From positions 1 through 60,717 of the forward strand of contig NZ_JAAVVZ010000016.1 of NCBI RefSeq assembly GCF_023910635.1: 60,717 nucleotides of DNA, in the 5' to 3' direction. The stretch is from Sphingorhabdus sp. (GTDB lineage: Bacteria; Pseudomonadota; Alphaproteobacteria; Sphingomonadales; Sphingomonadaceae). Positions 33,649 to 41,018 of this stretch are shown piece after piece (the first letter of the stretch is position 1; every line of letters starts with the position of its first letter). The translations under genes were made by a program, and so were the position numbers. Under the pieces are notes generated by a model. It made no database searches. It was not told the DNA's origin and was given only the letters and a program-made list of their open reading frames with translations.

Positions 33649-33782
33649 ACCGTAGCCCTGAGCAGCGGTCGTGCAGCGACCGCGTCCGTCGAAGGGCGCT
33701 TATCCGCCCAATACGGCGCTATGACGAGAAGCGTCCTTCGACTTTCGTCAGCGCTTTTGCGCTGACGGCTCAGGACTACGGT
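33649..33782. repeat. Family B repeat (B3)
   Basis: Bounded by ACCGTAG and CTACGGT; contains GCGGTCG-TGCA-GCGACCGC and GTCAGCGC-TTTT-GCGCTGAC hairpins and two GTCGAAGG/CCTTCGAC cores. It is 134 bp long and overlaps nothing. It fills the region between the GIY-YIG start and the ridA-like stop. Confidence 0.8.
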
Positions 33783-33801
33783 TATTTTTCCACATCAGTG
33801 C

Positions 33802-34263
33802 TTAACTTCGAATTTTCACAACGCAGTCGATTTCGACAGTGGCATTGCGCGGCAAGACTGGGACCGACACCGCAGCCCGCGCATGCTTGCCTGCGTCGCC
33901 GAACACTGCTTCCATCAGGTCCGATGCGCCATTGGCGGCTTCGGGTTGATCCGTGAAATCAGCGGTCGAGGCGACGAATACGCCAAGCTTGACGATCCGT
34001 TCGACGCGGTCAAGATCTCCGCCCAACGCAGCCTTCATTTGCGCGATGAGCATGACTGCGCATGCTTTGGCCGCAGCCTTTCCGTCTTCAAGACTGCGCG
34101 TGTCGCCGACTTTGCCGGTGACAACCTTGCCATCGACAAAGGGCAACTGCCCCGAAATGAACAGCATGCCATTCGCTTCGACAGCGGGCACATAGGATGC
34201 GACCGGCGCAGCAGGTGCCGGAAGAGTAATGCCCAGTTCGGCCAATTTTGCTTCAATCATCAT
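33802..34263 (-). CDS. RidA (YjgF/UK114) family protein
   Basis: A 153-residue member of the RidA family: NGMLFISGQLPFVDGKVVTGKVGD, GKAAAKACAVMLIAQMKAALGGDLDRVERIVKLGVFV and the C-terminal GKHARAAVSVPVLPRNATVEIDC. RidA enzymes hydrolyse reactive enamine/imine intermediates. The conserved arginine of archetypal RidA appears at HARAAV. The sequence is of the slightly longer subgroup in which substrate preference is less certain. It begins within the stop of the HAD gene (ATGATGA), the last of three coupled genes. Confidence 0.9.
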   Translation of the reverse strand: MMIEAKLAELGITLPAPAAPVASYVPAVEANGMLFISGQLPFVDGKVVTGKVGDTRSLEDGKAAAKACAVMLIAQMKAALGGDLDRVERIVKLGVFVASTADFTDQPEAANGASDLMEAVFGDAGKHARAAVSVPVLPRNATVEIDCVVKIRS

Positions 34264-34916
34264 ACTAGCTTCTCCAACGCGGGCGCTGGTACGTTCGCCA
34301 CCAGCTTATCCCTAATCCAAACTTCCGCGTCCGCCCAGCATTCCAAACGCGCATGCGCAGACTTCGACGGTTTCACGCGATCCCATAACAATGGTTCACC
34401 CACAAAATGCAGACGCCACACATCGGGATGTTGTTCGCCGACCGATTCATGTTGATGCCCCAGATCATCGACGAAAACCGCTACACTCGGCCGATATTCT
34501 TCGAGAATTCGTCCAAGCGCCTCACCCTTGCCGCCTTGATTGCAATAGACTGGCGCATCAATACCAACGGCACGCAGTTGCTCTGTGCGCGGCCCCGCCC
34601 GGTGGTCGAGCAGGTTGGTCAGGATAACAACATCGGCATGTTCACGCAGGCGGTTGAGGCTGTCTACCGCGCCATGTATCGCCTGTTGCCGGTGCATTTC
34701 GGTATCGAAAAAGCCATTGAGCAAATCCCAAACCCGCCCGCGTTCAACGACCGTGCCGTCATGTTTGTGGCGCAGCGCCTCACCCCAATCGCCATGGACA
34801 AGGTCGAAATGGATGTGGTGCGCCTCATCGAGCCAATCGCGAAAGGGCACAATCATATGCAGCAACACTTCGTCGCAATCTGAAATCAAAAGTGGCCGGG
34901 AACCCATGATACTCAT
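34260..34916 (-). CDS. HAD-family hydrolase
   Basis: The 218-residue protein opens with a HAD motif I (LLISDCDEVLLHM), has a motif II threonine in VVILTNLLDHRAGPR, a lysine in the GKGEALGRIL segment and acidic motif IV in VAVFVDDLGHQHESV. The lineup supports a phosphatase-type HAD enzyme of unknown substrate. It overlaps the DUF3572 gene upstream and the RidA gene downstream, so all three are probably translated together. Nothing in the neighbourhood narrows the substrate. Confidence 0.85.
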   Translation of the reverse strand: MSIMGSRPLLISDCDEVLLHMIVPFRDWLDEAHHIHFDLVHGDWGEALRHKHDGTVVERGRVWDLLNGFFDTEMHRQQAIHGAVDSLNRLREHADVVILTNLLDHRAGPRTEQLRAVGIDAPVYCNQGGKGEALGRILEEYRPSVAVFVDDLGHQHESVGEQHPDVWRLHFVGEPLLWDRVKPSKSAHARLECWADAEVWIRDKLVANVPAPALEKLV

Positions 34917-35182
34917 GCTTCTAACGCCTGGCGCGCTTGCACCAATAAAGCAGGTGACACCCCGATGACCGCCGCACAGGCAATCAGGTCAGGCTCATAA
35001 GCCTCCAAAAACGACAGGATCGCGGCCTGCGTGCTGCGTTCCATAACGCTGCTGCGCAAGCCCTCTGGCGTGAGGCCAGTGAGCGACAATAATCGCTCCG
35101 CCCGTGATTCTTCCATCAACGCCCAAGCTAATGCCTGGAACGCCATAGCCGATGCGTCTAACTTGTCGTTTGTTTCATGCAT
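34913..35182 (-). CDS. DUF3572 family protein
   Basis: An 89-residue helical protein that fits the DUF3572 pattern: a helix ending ALAWALMEE, then LLSLTGLTPEGLRS, a variable stretch and AAILSFLEAYEPDLIACAAVIGV. No function is known for the family. It is divergent from divK with about 50 bases between the starts, an arrangement repeatedly seen in alphaproteobacteria. Its stop overlaps the HAD gene start (ATGA). Confidence 0.83.
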   Translation of the reverse strand: MHETNDKLDASAMAFQALAWALMEESRAERLLSLTGLTPEGLRSSVMERSTQAAILSFLEAYEPDLIACAAVIGVSPALLVQARQALEA

Positions 35183-35234
35183 GGCTTTCGCTTAAGCCAT
35201 GCCCTGTGCGAACGCAAAGCGGGAAAAGGTCGGT

Positions 35235-35606
35235 ATGCGTAAAAAGGTAATGATCGTTGAGGATAATGAACTCAACCTCAAGCTATTCACCGACCTTTTG
35301 CGCGCGCATCAGTTTACGGTGGAGGGCGTCCGCGATGGACGGCTGGCGCTGGAACGCGCGCTAAGCTTTGCACCTGACCTTGTCATCATGGACATTCAAT
35401 TGCCGCATGTCAGCGGCATCGACTTGATCGAAGCCATGCAGAAAGAAGCCGCGCTGTCGGCTATCCCCGTGCTAGCCGTCACCGCTTATGCGGGCAAAGG
35501 CGACGAAGAACGCATCATGGCCGCAGGTGCGCGCGGATATTTGTCGAAGCCGGTGTCAGTGATGAAGTTTTTGGAAGCGGTGCGCGGGATTGTGGGTAGT
35601 TATTGA
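35235..35606 (+). CDS. divK: DivK, single-domain response regulator
   Basis: DivK is the CheY-like regulator that controls polarity and cell-cycle kinases in alphaproteobacteria. The 123-residue receiver domain has the acidic pair in VMIVEDNELN, the phosphorylated aspartate in LVIMDIQLPHVSG, the threonine in VLAVTAYAGKGDEE and the lysine in YLSKPVSVMKF. DNELNLKLF and the KGDEERI loop are typical of DivK. The ATG at 35235 is preferred over the codon at 35199. pleD, which follows divK in Caulobacter, is missing; a PemK-like gene and a possible RNA lie here instead. Confidence 0.92.
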   Translation: MRKKVMIVEDNELNLKLFTDLLRAHQFTVEGVRDGRLALERALSFAPDLVIMDIQLPHVSGIDLIEAMQKEAALSAIPVLAVTAYAGKGDEERIMAAGARGYLSKPVSVMKFLEAVRGIVGSY

Positions 35607-35646
35607 ATTTGCTCGCTATATTGCACCCAACAGCTTAACATTTATC

Positions 35647-36072
35647 ATGGCGTTATCATATTATCCCAGCATCGGCGAAATCGTCCTGTGTGACTATCGC
35701 GGTTTTATTGAACCCGAAATGATCAAGACGCGACCGGTCGTCGTGGTCTCACCACGTCTTAGACGGCGCGGTAATTTAATCGGTGTTGTGCCATTAAGTA
35801 CCACTGCCCCCAAGCCCGCCGAAGCTTATCACTGCCTAATCCAATTGGACAATCCTCTTCCAGCGCCTTTCGACAACCCGATCATGTGGGCAAAATGCGA
35901 CATGTACAGCGTTGTTGCTATGCAACGGCTGGATAGATTCAAGGAAGCAAAGCAGAGACATGGGGGCGCACGTCAGTGGCGTGTGGGTAGGGCCAATACC
36001 CTGCAAATCGCCGCTTTGAAAAAGGGGATACTTTGTGGCCTAGGGTTTGATTCATTGACAATTCACCTTTAG
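35647..36072 (+). CDS. PemK/MazF-like toxin without a visible antitoxin
   Basis: The 141-residue protein has the PemK/MazF core: GEIVLCDYRGFIEPEMIKTRPVVVVSPR at the N-terminus, NLIGVVPLSTTAPKP in the middle and MWAKCDMYSVVAMQRLDRF toward the end. Family members are mRNA interferases paired with a small upstream antitoxin. Here the upstream neighbour is divK, 40 bases away, and no antitoxin-like ORF is evident on either strand nearby. It may be an orphan toxin, a protein whose antitoxin is elsewhere, or a domesticated relative. The ATG at 35647 gives a normal N-terminus. Confidence 0.8.
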   Translation: MALSYYPSIGEIVLCDYRGFIEPEMIKTRPVVVVSPRLRRRGNLIGVVPLSTTAPKPAEAYHCLIQLDNPLPAPFDNPIMWAKCDMYSVVAMQRLDRFKEAKQRHGGARQWRVGRANTLQIAALKKGILCGLGFDSLTIHL

Positions 36073-36213
36073 TACCTTACTACATAAAGGTACCCGCTCT
36101 GCCTTGGCATCGGGCTTGGAGACTGTCGCAAGGCAGCCAGTTTCACAATGGCGATAACAAGCCGGTGAAACTGTAGTGTGTTCAGAAAAGCCGCCCAATG
36201 GGCGGCTTTTCTT
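36072..36213 (+). ncRNA. Candidate structured non-coding RNA with terminator
   Basis: Directly after the toxin stop codon three perfect-stem hairpins occur in tandem: GTACCTT/AAGGTAC (36072-36093), CTGCCTTG/CAAGGCAG (36099-36136) and CAGTTTCAC/GTGAAACTG (36138-36173, with an inner GGC/GCC pair). An intrinsic terminator follows (36186-36213). No ORF crosses the region. It could be an independent sRNA of about 140 nt or a structured 3' UTR of the toxin mRNA. It does not match SRP RNA, tmRNA or 6S RNA features that I know. Confidence 0.5.
36186..36213 (+). terminator. Intrinsic terminator after the toxin/RNA region
   Basis: AGCCGCCC and GGGCGGCT form an 8-bp GC-rich stem around AAT, extended by AAA/TTT and followed by TTCTTGTTT. 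It is well formed for rightward transcription. Confidence 0.85.
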
Positions 36214-36233
36214 GTTTAGGCTACCGGACTAAT

Positions 36234-36257
36234 CAAAAAGGGCGCCCGAAGCGCCCT
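36234..36257 (-). terminator. Intrinsic terminator of rpmG
   Basis: Read leftward, AGGGCGC-TTCGG-GCGCCCT is followed by a run of T residues, directly downstream of rpmG. It faces the terminator at 36186-36213, so the two convergent units are insulated. Confidence 0.88.
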
Positions 36258-36291
36258 GATCGATACCCTACTATTCAAGCAACGCTTGTGC

Positions 36292-36459
36292 TTACTTGAT
36301 TTTGGCTTCCTTGAACTCAACATGCTTGCGCACGACGGGGTCATATTTGCGGAACGTCATCTTTTCGGTGATGTTGCGCGGATTTTTCTTGGTCACGTAG
36401 AAAAAGCCCGTGTCAGCGGTGCTGAGCAGCTTGATCTTGATCGTGGCTGGCTTCGCCAT
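36292..36459 (-). CDS. rpmG: 50S ribosomal protein L33
   Basis: The ATG at 36459, with an AAGGAA site, gives the standard 55-residue L33 ([20 protein letters not shown], then [14 protein letters not shown] and [15 protein letters not shown]). This is the cysteine-free form, independent of zinc. The open frame extends 26 codons upstream but those codons are not part of the family. It has its own terminator. Its position close to divK is conserved in alphaproteobacteria, with the toxin gene and RNA candidate lying between them here. Confidence 0.97.
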   Translation of the reverse strand: MAKPATIKIKLLSTADTGFFYVTKKNPRNITEKMTFRKYDPVVRKHVEFKEAKIK

Positions 36460-36735
36460 GGCCCATTCCTTTTGTTCAAAAAATTTCGTAAAAAACTGCG
36501 CAGTAAAAAAGCCGCGCTGTTCACAGATGGGGGCCAATGCGGATTCGCGGGGCTAAAGTCAAGCCAATAAGCGGGCACTGGGGTCGCAGACCGACCAAAT
36601 TTGCGCCAAAGCGTCATGATTGCGCGCGATTGTTGCAACATTGCGGCATAAGGCACGACCCACGCGCCCCATAGGTTGGAAATCGGTCCCTTCGTTCCCA
36701 TATCAAGCTTCCCCCCCCAATAAAGGAGAACTGCA

Positions 36736-37200
36736 ATGGCAGCCGGTGATAATAGCAAAAAGGCGTTGGCCGACGCGTTAAATGGCCTATTGGCCGATTA
36801 TTACGCGTTATATTTGAAAACCAAGAATTTCCACTGGCATGTCACGGGTCCGCATTTCCGAGAATATCATCTGCTGTTTGACGAACAAGCAACAGAGCTG
36901 ATCGCGACGACTGACCTTGTGGCCGAACGCGTGCGCAAATTGGGTCAGGATACGCTGACCTCAATCGGCTCTATCGCGGCAAAGCAGCGGATCGCGGATC
37001 ATGATTCGACGACAACCGATGCCGCCCAGATGCTGAAAGAGCTACACGCAGATAATGAGACGCTGATCACAGCGTTAAAGGACGCCAAAGACCTAGCCGA
37101 CGAAGCAGGGGACAATGCGACCGACGGTTTGCTGGACGATTGGACCGACCAAGCCGAGCAACGCGCTTGGTTCTTAGCCGCGACCATCGGCAAGGCGTAA
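36736..37200 (+). CDS. dps: Dps-family DNA-binding ferritin-like protein
   Basis: Dps dodecamers store iron and shield DNA during starvation and oxidative stress. The 154-residue protein has the ferroxidase ligands at the subunit interface: His in NFHWHVTGPHF, His/Asp/Glu in HLLFDEQATE, and a typical five-helix pattern. The N-terminus (MAAGDNSKKALADALN) carries few positive charges. AAAGGAG lies before the ATG. About 200 bases upstream contain no gene and probably hold the promoter. A strong bidirectional terminator follows. Confidence 0.93.
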   Translation: MAAGDNSKKALADALNGLLADYYALYLKTKNFHWHVTGPHFREYHLLFDEQATELIATTDLVAERVRKLGQDTLTSIGSIAAKQRIADHDSTTTDAAQMLKELHADNETLITALKDAKDLADEAGDNATDGLLDDWTDQAEQRAWFLAATIGKA

Positions 37201-37211
37201 GGTCCGGATAC

Positions 37212-37251
37212 AAAAAAGGCGGGCGAAGCCTATTGCTGCACCCGCCTTTTT
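37212..37251. terminator. Bidirectional terminator between dps and the cold-shock gene
   Basis: AAAAAGGCGGG pairs with CCCGCCTTTTT, giving an 11-bp stem with A/T tails on both sides and a 17-base loop. It can end dps rightward and the cold-shock gene leftward. Confidence 0.88.
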
Positions 37252-37268
37252 CGATGTCAGAAGTGCGC

Positions 37269-38078
37269 TTATTCGGAAAGCGTGCTCAGGTTCGTTGCCG
37301 AATATTTGCCGCGACGGTCGATTTCGATGTCGAAGGACAAACGGTCGCCTTGGGTCACTTGGCCCATGCCCGAACGCTCAAGCGCCGAAATGTGCACAAA
37401 TACATCTTCGCCGCCATCATCACGCTGTACAAAACCAAAACCCTTCATGTCGTTGAAGAATTTCACGGTGCCATTGGCCCGTTCACCAGTCGATTCGCGC
37501 TGCGGACCGCGTGGAGCCGAATCGCGATCGCCACCACGGAAGCCGCCACGATCATCGCCGCGCGGTGCACGGTCACGATCAAAAGCTGGACGGTCAGGAC
37601 GCGGTGCGCGTTCACTGACGGCCATTGGCTCACCGTCGATCACGAGATCGGTTGCCGACACCTTGCCACCACGTTCCACAAGTTGAAACTCGAGCGGTTG
37701 GCCCTCGGCAAGGCCAGCCAGGCCAGCTTGCTCGACAGCGCTGATGTGAACGAAGACGTCGTCGGGACGACCATCTACCTGAATGAAGCCAAAACCTTTT
37801 TGGCCATTGAAAAATTTGACGATTCCCTTGCCAGAACCGATGACTTGAGCCGGCATTGGGGGGCCGCCGGGGCCACGGCGCGGGGCACCAAAGCCACCTC
37901 CGCCGCCGCTGTTACTGCCGCCGCTATTACCGCCGCCGCCATATCCACCGCCGCCTGAACGACCGCCACCAAAATCACTTTGATAGGGGGATGGCGCGCG
38001 ATAGCCATCGTAGCTTTCATCACCGAAACCGTCTCTCTTGTCCCGGCCCTTGCCAGCACGCTTGCGATCAAAACCCAT
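37269..38078 (-). CDS. Double cold-shock domain RNA-binding protein with glycine-rich and RGG regions
   Basis: A 269-residue protein with two cold-shock domains. CSD1 (about residues 82-147) has [19 protein letters not shown] and [13 protein letters not shown]2 (about 201-266) has [19 protein letters not shown] and [10 protein letters not shown]. Both keep RNP1 and RNP2 aromatic residues. The N-terminus is a glycine/serine-rich low-complexity tract, and the linker is rich in RGG/RG and RD repeats, suggesting disordered RNA-binding segments. Two-CSD proteins are common in alphaproteobacteria and act as RNA chaperones in cold or stationary phase. It is divergent from rnd. Confidence 0.93.
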   Translation of the reverse strand: MGFDRKRAGKGRDKRDGFGDESYDGYRAPSPYQSDFGGGRSGGGGYGGGGNSGGSNSGGGGGFGAPRRGPGGPPMPAQVIGSGKGIVKFFNGQKGFGFIQVDGRPDDVFVHISAVEQAGLAGLAEGQPLEFQLVERGGKVSATDLVIDGEPMAVSERAPRPDRPAFDRDRAPRGDDRGGFRGGDRDSAPRGPQRESTGERANGTVKFFNDMKGFGFVQRDDGGEDVFVHISALERSGMGQVTQGDRLSFDIEIDRRGKYSATNLSTLSE

Positions 38079-38293
38079 AACTTCTTGCTTGCCTTCTCAT
38101 CGCCCCAAACCACTATGTTATGCAGTCGAGGGCGACTGTACTGCACGTCACAAGCGCAACCGTTGGTGATTACGCGAGAAACAGCTATATCGTAATAAAA
38201 TGTGACGCGATAGCAAATATTGTGACAGAAATGCGCCATGCGATATCTGTACTTTCATTTGCCTTGGGCAACACGGTCGGGCAAGGGGCAAGC

Positions 38294-38911
38294 ATGAGCG
38301 TATATTTGCATGAAGAAGACCTTCCCGCTGGCGTATTGGCCGAAGGTCCTGTCGCCGTTGACACCGAAACCATGGGGTTGATTACCCCACGCGACCGGCT
38401 CTGCCTGTTGCAGATTTCCGATGGTCGCGGGGACGAACATCTGATCCGCTTTGGCCGGGACAGCGACTATTCAGCGCCCAATTTGCGCGCCGTTCTTGCC
38501 GACCCTGCACGCCTCAAGCTATTTCATTATGCCCGATTCGATCTGGCCGCGATTTCGCATTATTTGAATGTCGTCGCGACACCATTATTCTGCACGAAAA
38601 TCGCCTCACGCCTGACCCGGACATATACGGATCGCCATGGTTTGAAAGAATTGGTGAAGGAAATGCTGGCAACCGATATTTCGAAGCAGCAGCAATCCAG
38701 CGATTGGGGCGGCCCCATGTTATCCGAAGCGCAAAAGGATTATGCCGCAAGCGATGTACGCTATCTCCACCGCCTGCATGCCGAATTTGTTATCCGCCTT
38801 GAACGTGAAGGCCGCACCGCCTTGGCGCAGGCATGTTTTGACTTTCTGCCGCACCGTGCAGACCTTGATCTTGCAGGTTGGCCAGAAATCGACATATTCG
38901 GGCACAGTTAA
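38294..38911 (+). CDS. rnd: Ribonuclease D-like 3'-5' exonuclease
   Basis: From the ATG at 38294 the 205-residue protein is a short RNase D with only the DEDD exonuclease domain: the first acidic pair in VAVDTETMGL, the second in FHYARFDLAAISHYL and the third motif in KDYAASDVRYLHRLH. The HRDC domains of longer RNase D are absent, as in many alphaproteobacterial homologues. It trims RNA 3' ends such as tRNA precursors. The preceding open codons from 38120 look non-coding. It is followed closely by lptC. Confidence 0.92.
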   Translation: MSVYLHEEDLPAGVLAEGPVAVDTETMGLITPRDRLCLLQISDGRGDEHLIRFGRDSDYSAPNLRAVLADPARLKLFHYARFDLAAISHYLNVVATPLFCTKIASRLTRTYTDRHGLKELVKEMLATDISKQQQSSDWGGPMLSEAQKDYAASDVRYLHRLHAEFVIRLEREGRTALAQACFDFLPHRADLDLAGWPEIDIFGHS

Positions 38912-38936
38912 GTTTCGATCTAGTTAGGCATCTATC

Positions 38937-39572
38937 ATGTCAGCACAAGCCGATCTTGAACGCACACAAAGACAGCTTTGGGCAATGCCGGGCGGACGGC
39001 ATGATCGCCTAATCCGCGCGCTGCGTGTTGTGTTGCCCATCATCATTGGCCTGTTGGTGGCGCTACTGGCATTCAGCCCCTTTACCGGCAAGCAGGAATT
39101 AAGCTTCGTTCTAAACAAGGACGAAGTAAGCCTATCGCGTGAGCGGCTGCGCGTTGTCGAGGCATTATACCGCGGCGATGACAGTAAAGGTCGCCCTTTT
39201 TCCTTGCGCGCGGGCAGCGCTGTGCAGAAAACATCCGCTGATCCTGTCTTGGACATGACATCCCTGTCGGGCCGGATAATGTTGGATGACGGGCCAGCGT
39301 CCATCGTCGCGCAGAGCGGTGTCTATGACCTGAACAAAGAAACGATGCGCGTGAAAGGCCCCTTAGCTGTTGAATCAACGGGCTATGACATGGTCGCCAG
39401 CAATGTAGTGCTATCGCTGAAAGATCGTTCAATGCAAAGCTTTGGCCCTGTTAGCGGTCGGACGAAAGTTGGCACCTTCCACGCGGGGCGCCTGCGCGCT
39501 GACCTCGACACGCGTATTGTACGTCTGGATGGTGGCGTTCGTTTGCGTATCGACCAGAATGCGATTAAGTGA
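38937..39572 (+). CDS. lptC: LptC, LPS-transport bridge protein
   Basis: The 211-residue protein has one N-terminal membrane anchor (LRVVLPIIIGLLVALLAF, about residues 29-46) and a periplasmic beta-jellyroll region. It lies directly before lptA and lptB. LptC joins the inner-membrane LptBFG complex to LptA and carries LPS across the periplasm. Sequence conservation is low in the family, so much of the call rests on topology and gene order. Confidence 0.87.
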   Translation: MSAQADLERTQRQLWAMPGGRHDRLIRALRVVLPIIIGLLVALLAFSPFTGKQELSFVLNKDEVSLSRERLRVVEALYRGDDSKGRPFSLRAGSAVQKTSADPVLDMTSLSGRIMLDDGPASIVAQSGVYDLNKETMRVKGPLAVESTGYDMVASNVVLSLKDRSMQSFGPVSGRTKVGTFHAGRLRADLDTRIVRLDGGVRLRIDQNAIK

Positions 39573-39579
39573 GCGCGCA

Positions 39580-40107
39580 ATGACTATCCGTTCTCTCTCT
39601 TTTGGCCTGTGTGCGGCGATTGCTGGCATGAGCATGCTGTCCACGGCGTCGACGGCGCAAAGCATTCGTAATCATGATAGCAACGCCCCTGTCGATTTTT
39701 CAGCCGCTTCTATGGAGTTGCAAGACCGTGCCGACCGCGTGGTGTTGTCTGGCGGCGTGACGGCGATGCAAGCAGGGCTTACGCTGAAAGCAAATCGCGT
39801 GACCGCCGCATATTCCGGCAATGACGGCGTTGATGTGAACCGCCTAGACGCCACCGGCGGCGTGATAATAACCAAGGATGACCTGCGCGCCACGAGCAAC
39901 TCTGCCATTTATGATCTCGACTCAAGCCTGATCACCCTGATCGGCAATGTGAACCTCGTCCAAGGTAGCAACCGTCTCACCGGCGGCCGATTGGTCATTG
40001 ATCTGAACTCAGGCCGTTCAACCATCAACGGCGGCGCTGCACCAGGCACGACAAATGGCGGTGGCCGAGTCACTGGGACCTTCAGCGTACCACAACGCAA
40101 AGATTAA
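39580..40107 (+). CDS. lptA: LptA (OstA), periplasmic LPS-transport protein
   Basis: From the ATG at 39580 the 175-residue protein has a signal peptide (cleaved near STAQS) and an OstA domain of repeating beta-strands: VDFSAASMELQDRADRVVLSGGV, LTLKANRVTAAY, GGVIITKDDLRATSNSAIYDL. LptA forms the periplasmic bridge for LPS. The ATG lies seven bases after the lptC stop. The C-terminus is glycine-rich (GGAAPGTTNGGGRVTG). Gene order lptC-lptA-lptB confirms the role. Confidence 0.92.
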   Translation: MTIRSLSFGLCAAIAGMSMLSTASTAQSIRNHDSNAPVDFSAASMELQDRADRVVLSGGVTAMQAGLTLKANRVTAAYSGNDGVDVNRLDATGGVIITKDDLRATSNSAIYDLDSSLITLIGNVNLVQGSNRLTGGRLVIDLNSGRSTINGGAAPGTTNGGGRVTGTFSVPQRKD

Positions 40108-40209
40108 GTGTGAACTGACGCATCATAAACCATGCCAATTGCAAAATGCTTCGCTATTCACTAGCTATCATCCAGAATTTAAAAGCATCATGGCAGGCGA
40201 CTATTGAAT

Positions 40210-40989
40210 ATGGAAAGCATGAAGGCCACCCGACCTGCTGCTGATGCAACTACCGATGCGGGTATGCAATCGGGGCTGGGTGTTGTGTCCATCGCCAAAA
40301 GCTATGACAAGCGCGCCGTTCTGACGGATGTTTCACTGTCCGTGGCAAAGGGCGAAGTGGTTGGCCTGCTTGGACCCAATGGCGCGGGCAAGACGACCTG
40401 TTTTTACTCGATCATGGGACTGGTTAAACCCGATAGCGGCCGCATTACGCTCGACGGCGCGGATATTACCAAGCTGCCAATGTATCGCCGCGCCATTTTG
40501 GGGCTTGGCTATCTGCCGCAGGAAACCTCCATTTTTCGCGGGATGACGGTTGAACAGAATATCAGCGCGGTTCTCGAAATGTCGGAACCCGACGCAGAAT
40601 CTCGCGGTGAGCGGCTGGAAAAACTGCTGGACGAATTTGGCCTTACCCGTTTGCGTAGCGCGCCTGCGATGGCCTTGTCCGGCGGAGAGCGTCGGCGGTG
40701 CGAGATCGCCCGCGCACTGGCCGCGAACCCCTCGATCATGCTGCTTGACGAACCTTTTGCCGGCATTGACCCGATTTCGATCTCTGACATTCGCGATCTT
40801 GTGAAGGAACTCAAGACACGTGGAATTGGCGTGCTCATCACTGACCATAATGTCCGCGAAACATTGGATATCGTGGACCGTGCCTGCATCATTTACGGCG
40901 GGCAGGTCCTGTTTGCCGGATCACCAGAGGCGCTGGTCGCCGATCCTAATGTCCGTCGCCTGTATCTGGGCGAAAGCTTTGCGATGTGA
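40210..40989 (+). CDS. lptB: LptB, LPS-transport ATPase
   Basis: LptB is the cytoplasmic ATPase that powers LPS extraction with LptFG. Walker A is GPNGAGKTT, the Q-loop lies in YLPQETSIFRGMTVEQN, the signature is LSGGERRRCEIARAL, Walker B is IMLLDEPFAGIDP, and the H-loop is LITDHNVRETL. The ATG at 40210 is preferred over a TTG at 40204; an ATG at 40219 is also possible. The first 25 or so residues are an extension relative to the shortest homologues. It is followed by rpoN after 29 bases, the classic order. Confidence 0.96.
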   Translation: MESMKATRPAADATTDAGMQSGLGVVSIAKSYDKRAVLTDVSLSVAKGEVVGLLGPNGAGKTTCFYSIMGLVKPDSGRITLDGADITKLPMYRRAILGLGYLPQETSIFRGMTVEQNISAVLEMSEPDAESRGERLEKLLDEFGLTRLRSAPAMALSGGERRRCEIARALAANPSIMLLDEPFAGIDPISISDIRDLVKELKTRGIGVLITDHNVRETLDIVDRACIIYGGQVLFAGSPEALVADPNVRRLYLGESFAM

Positions 40990-41018
40990 TGTAGGGGAGA
41001 TGGCGGAAAACTAACTTC

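Noticed and set aside
36072-36213. Hairpin region as SRP RNA, tmRNA, 6S RNA or a tRNA
   Set aside because: It lacks the conserved SRP tetraloop region, a tmRNA tag frame or acceptor stem, the 6S open bubble and any cloverleaf.
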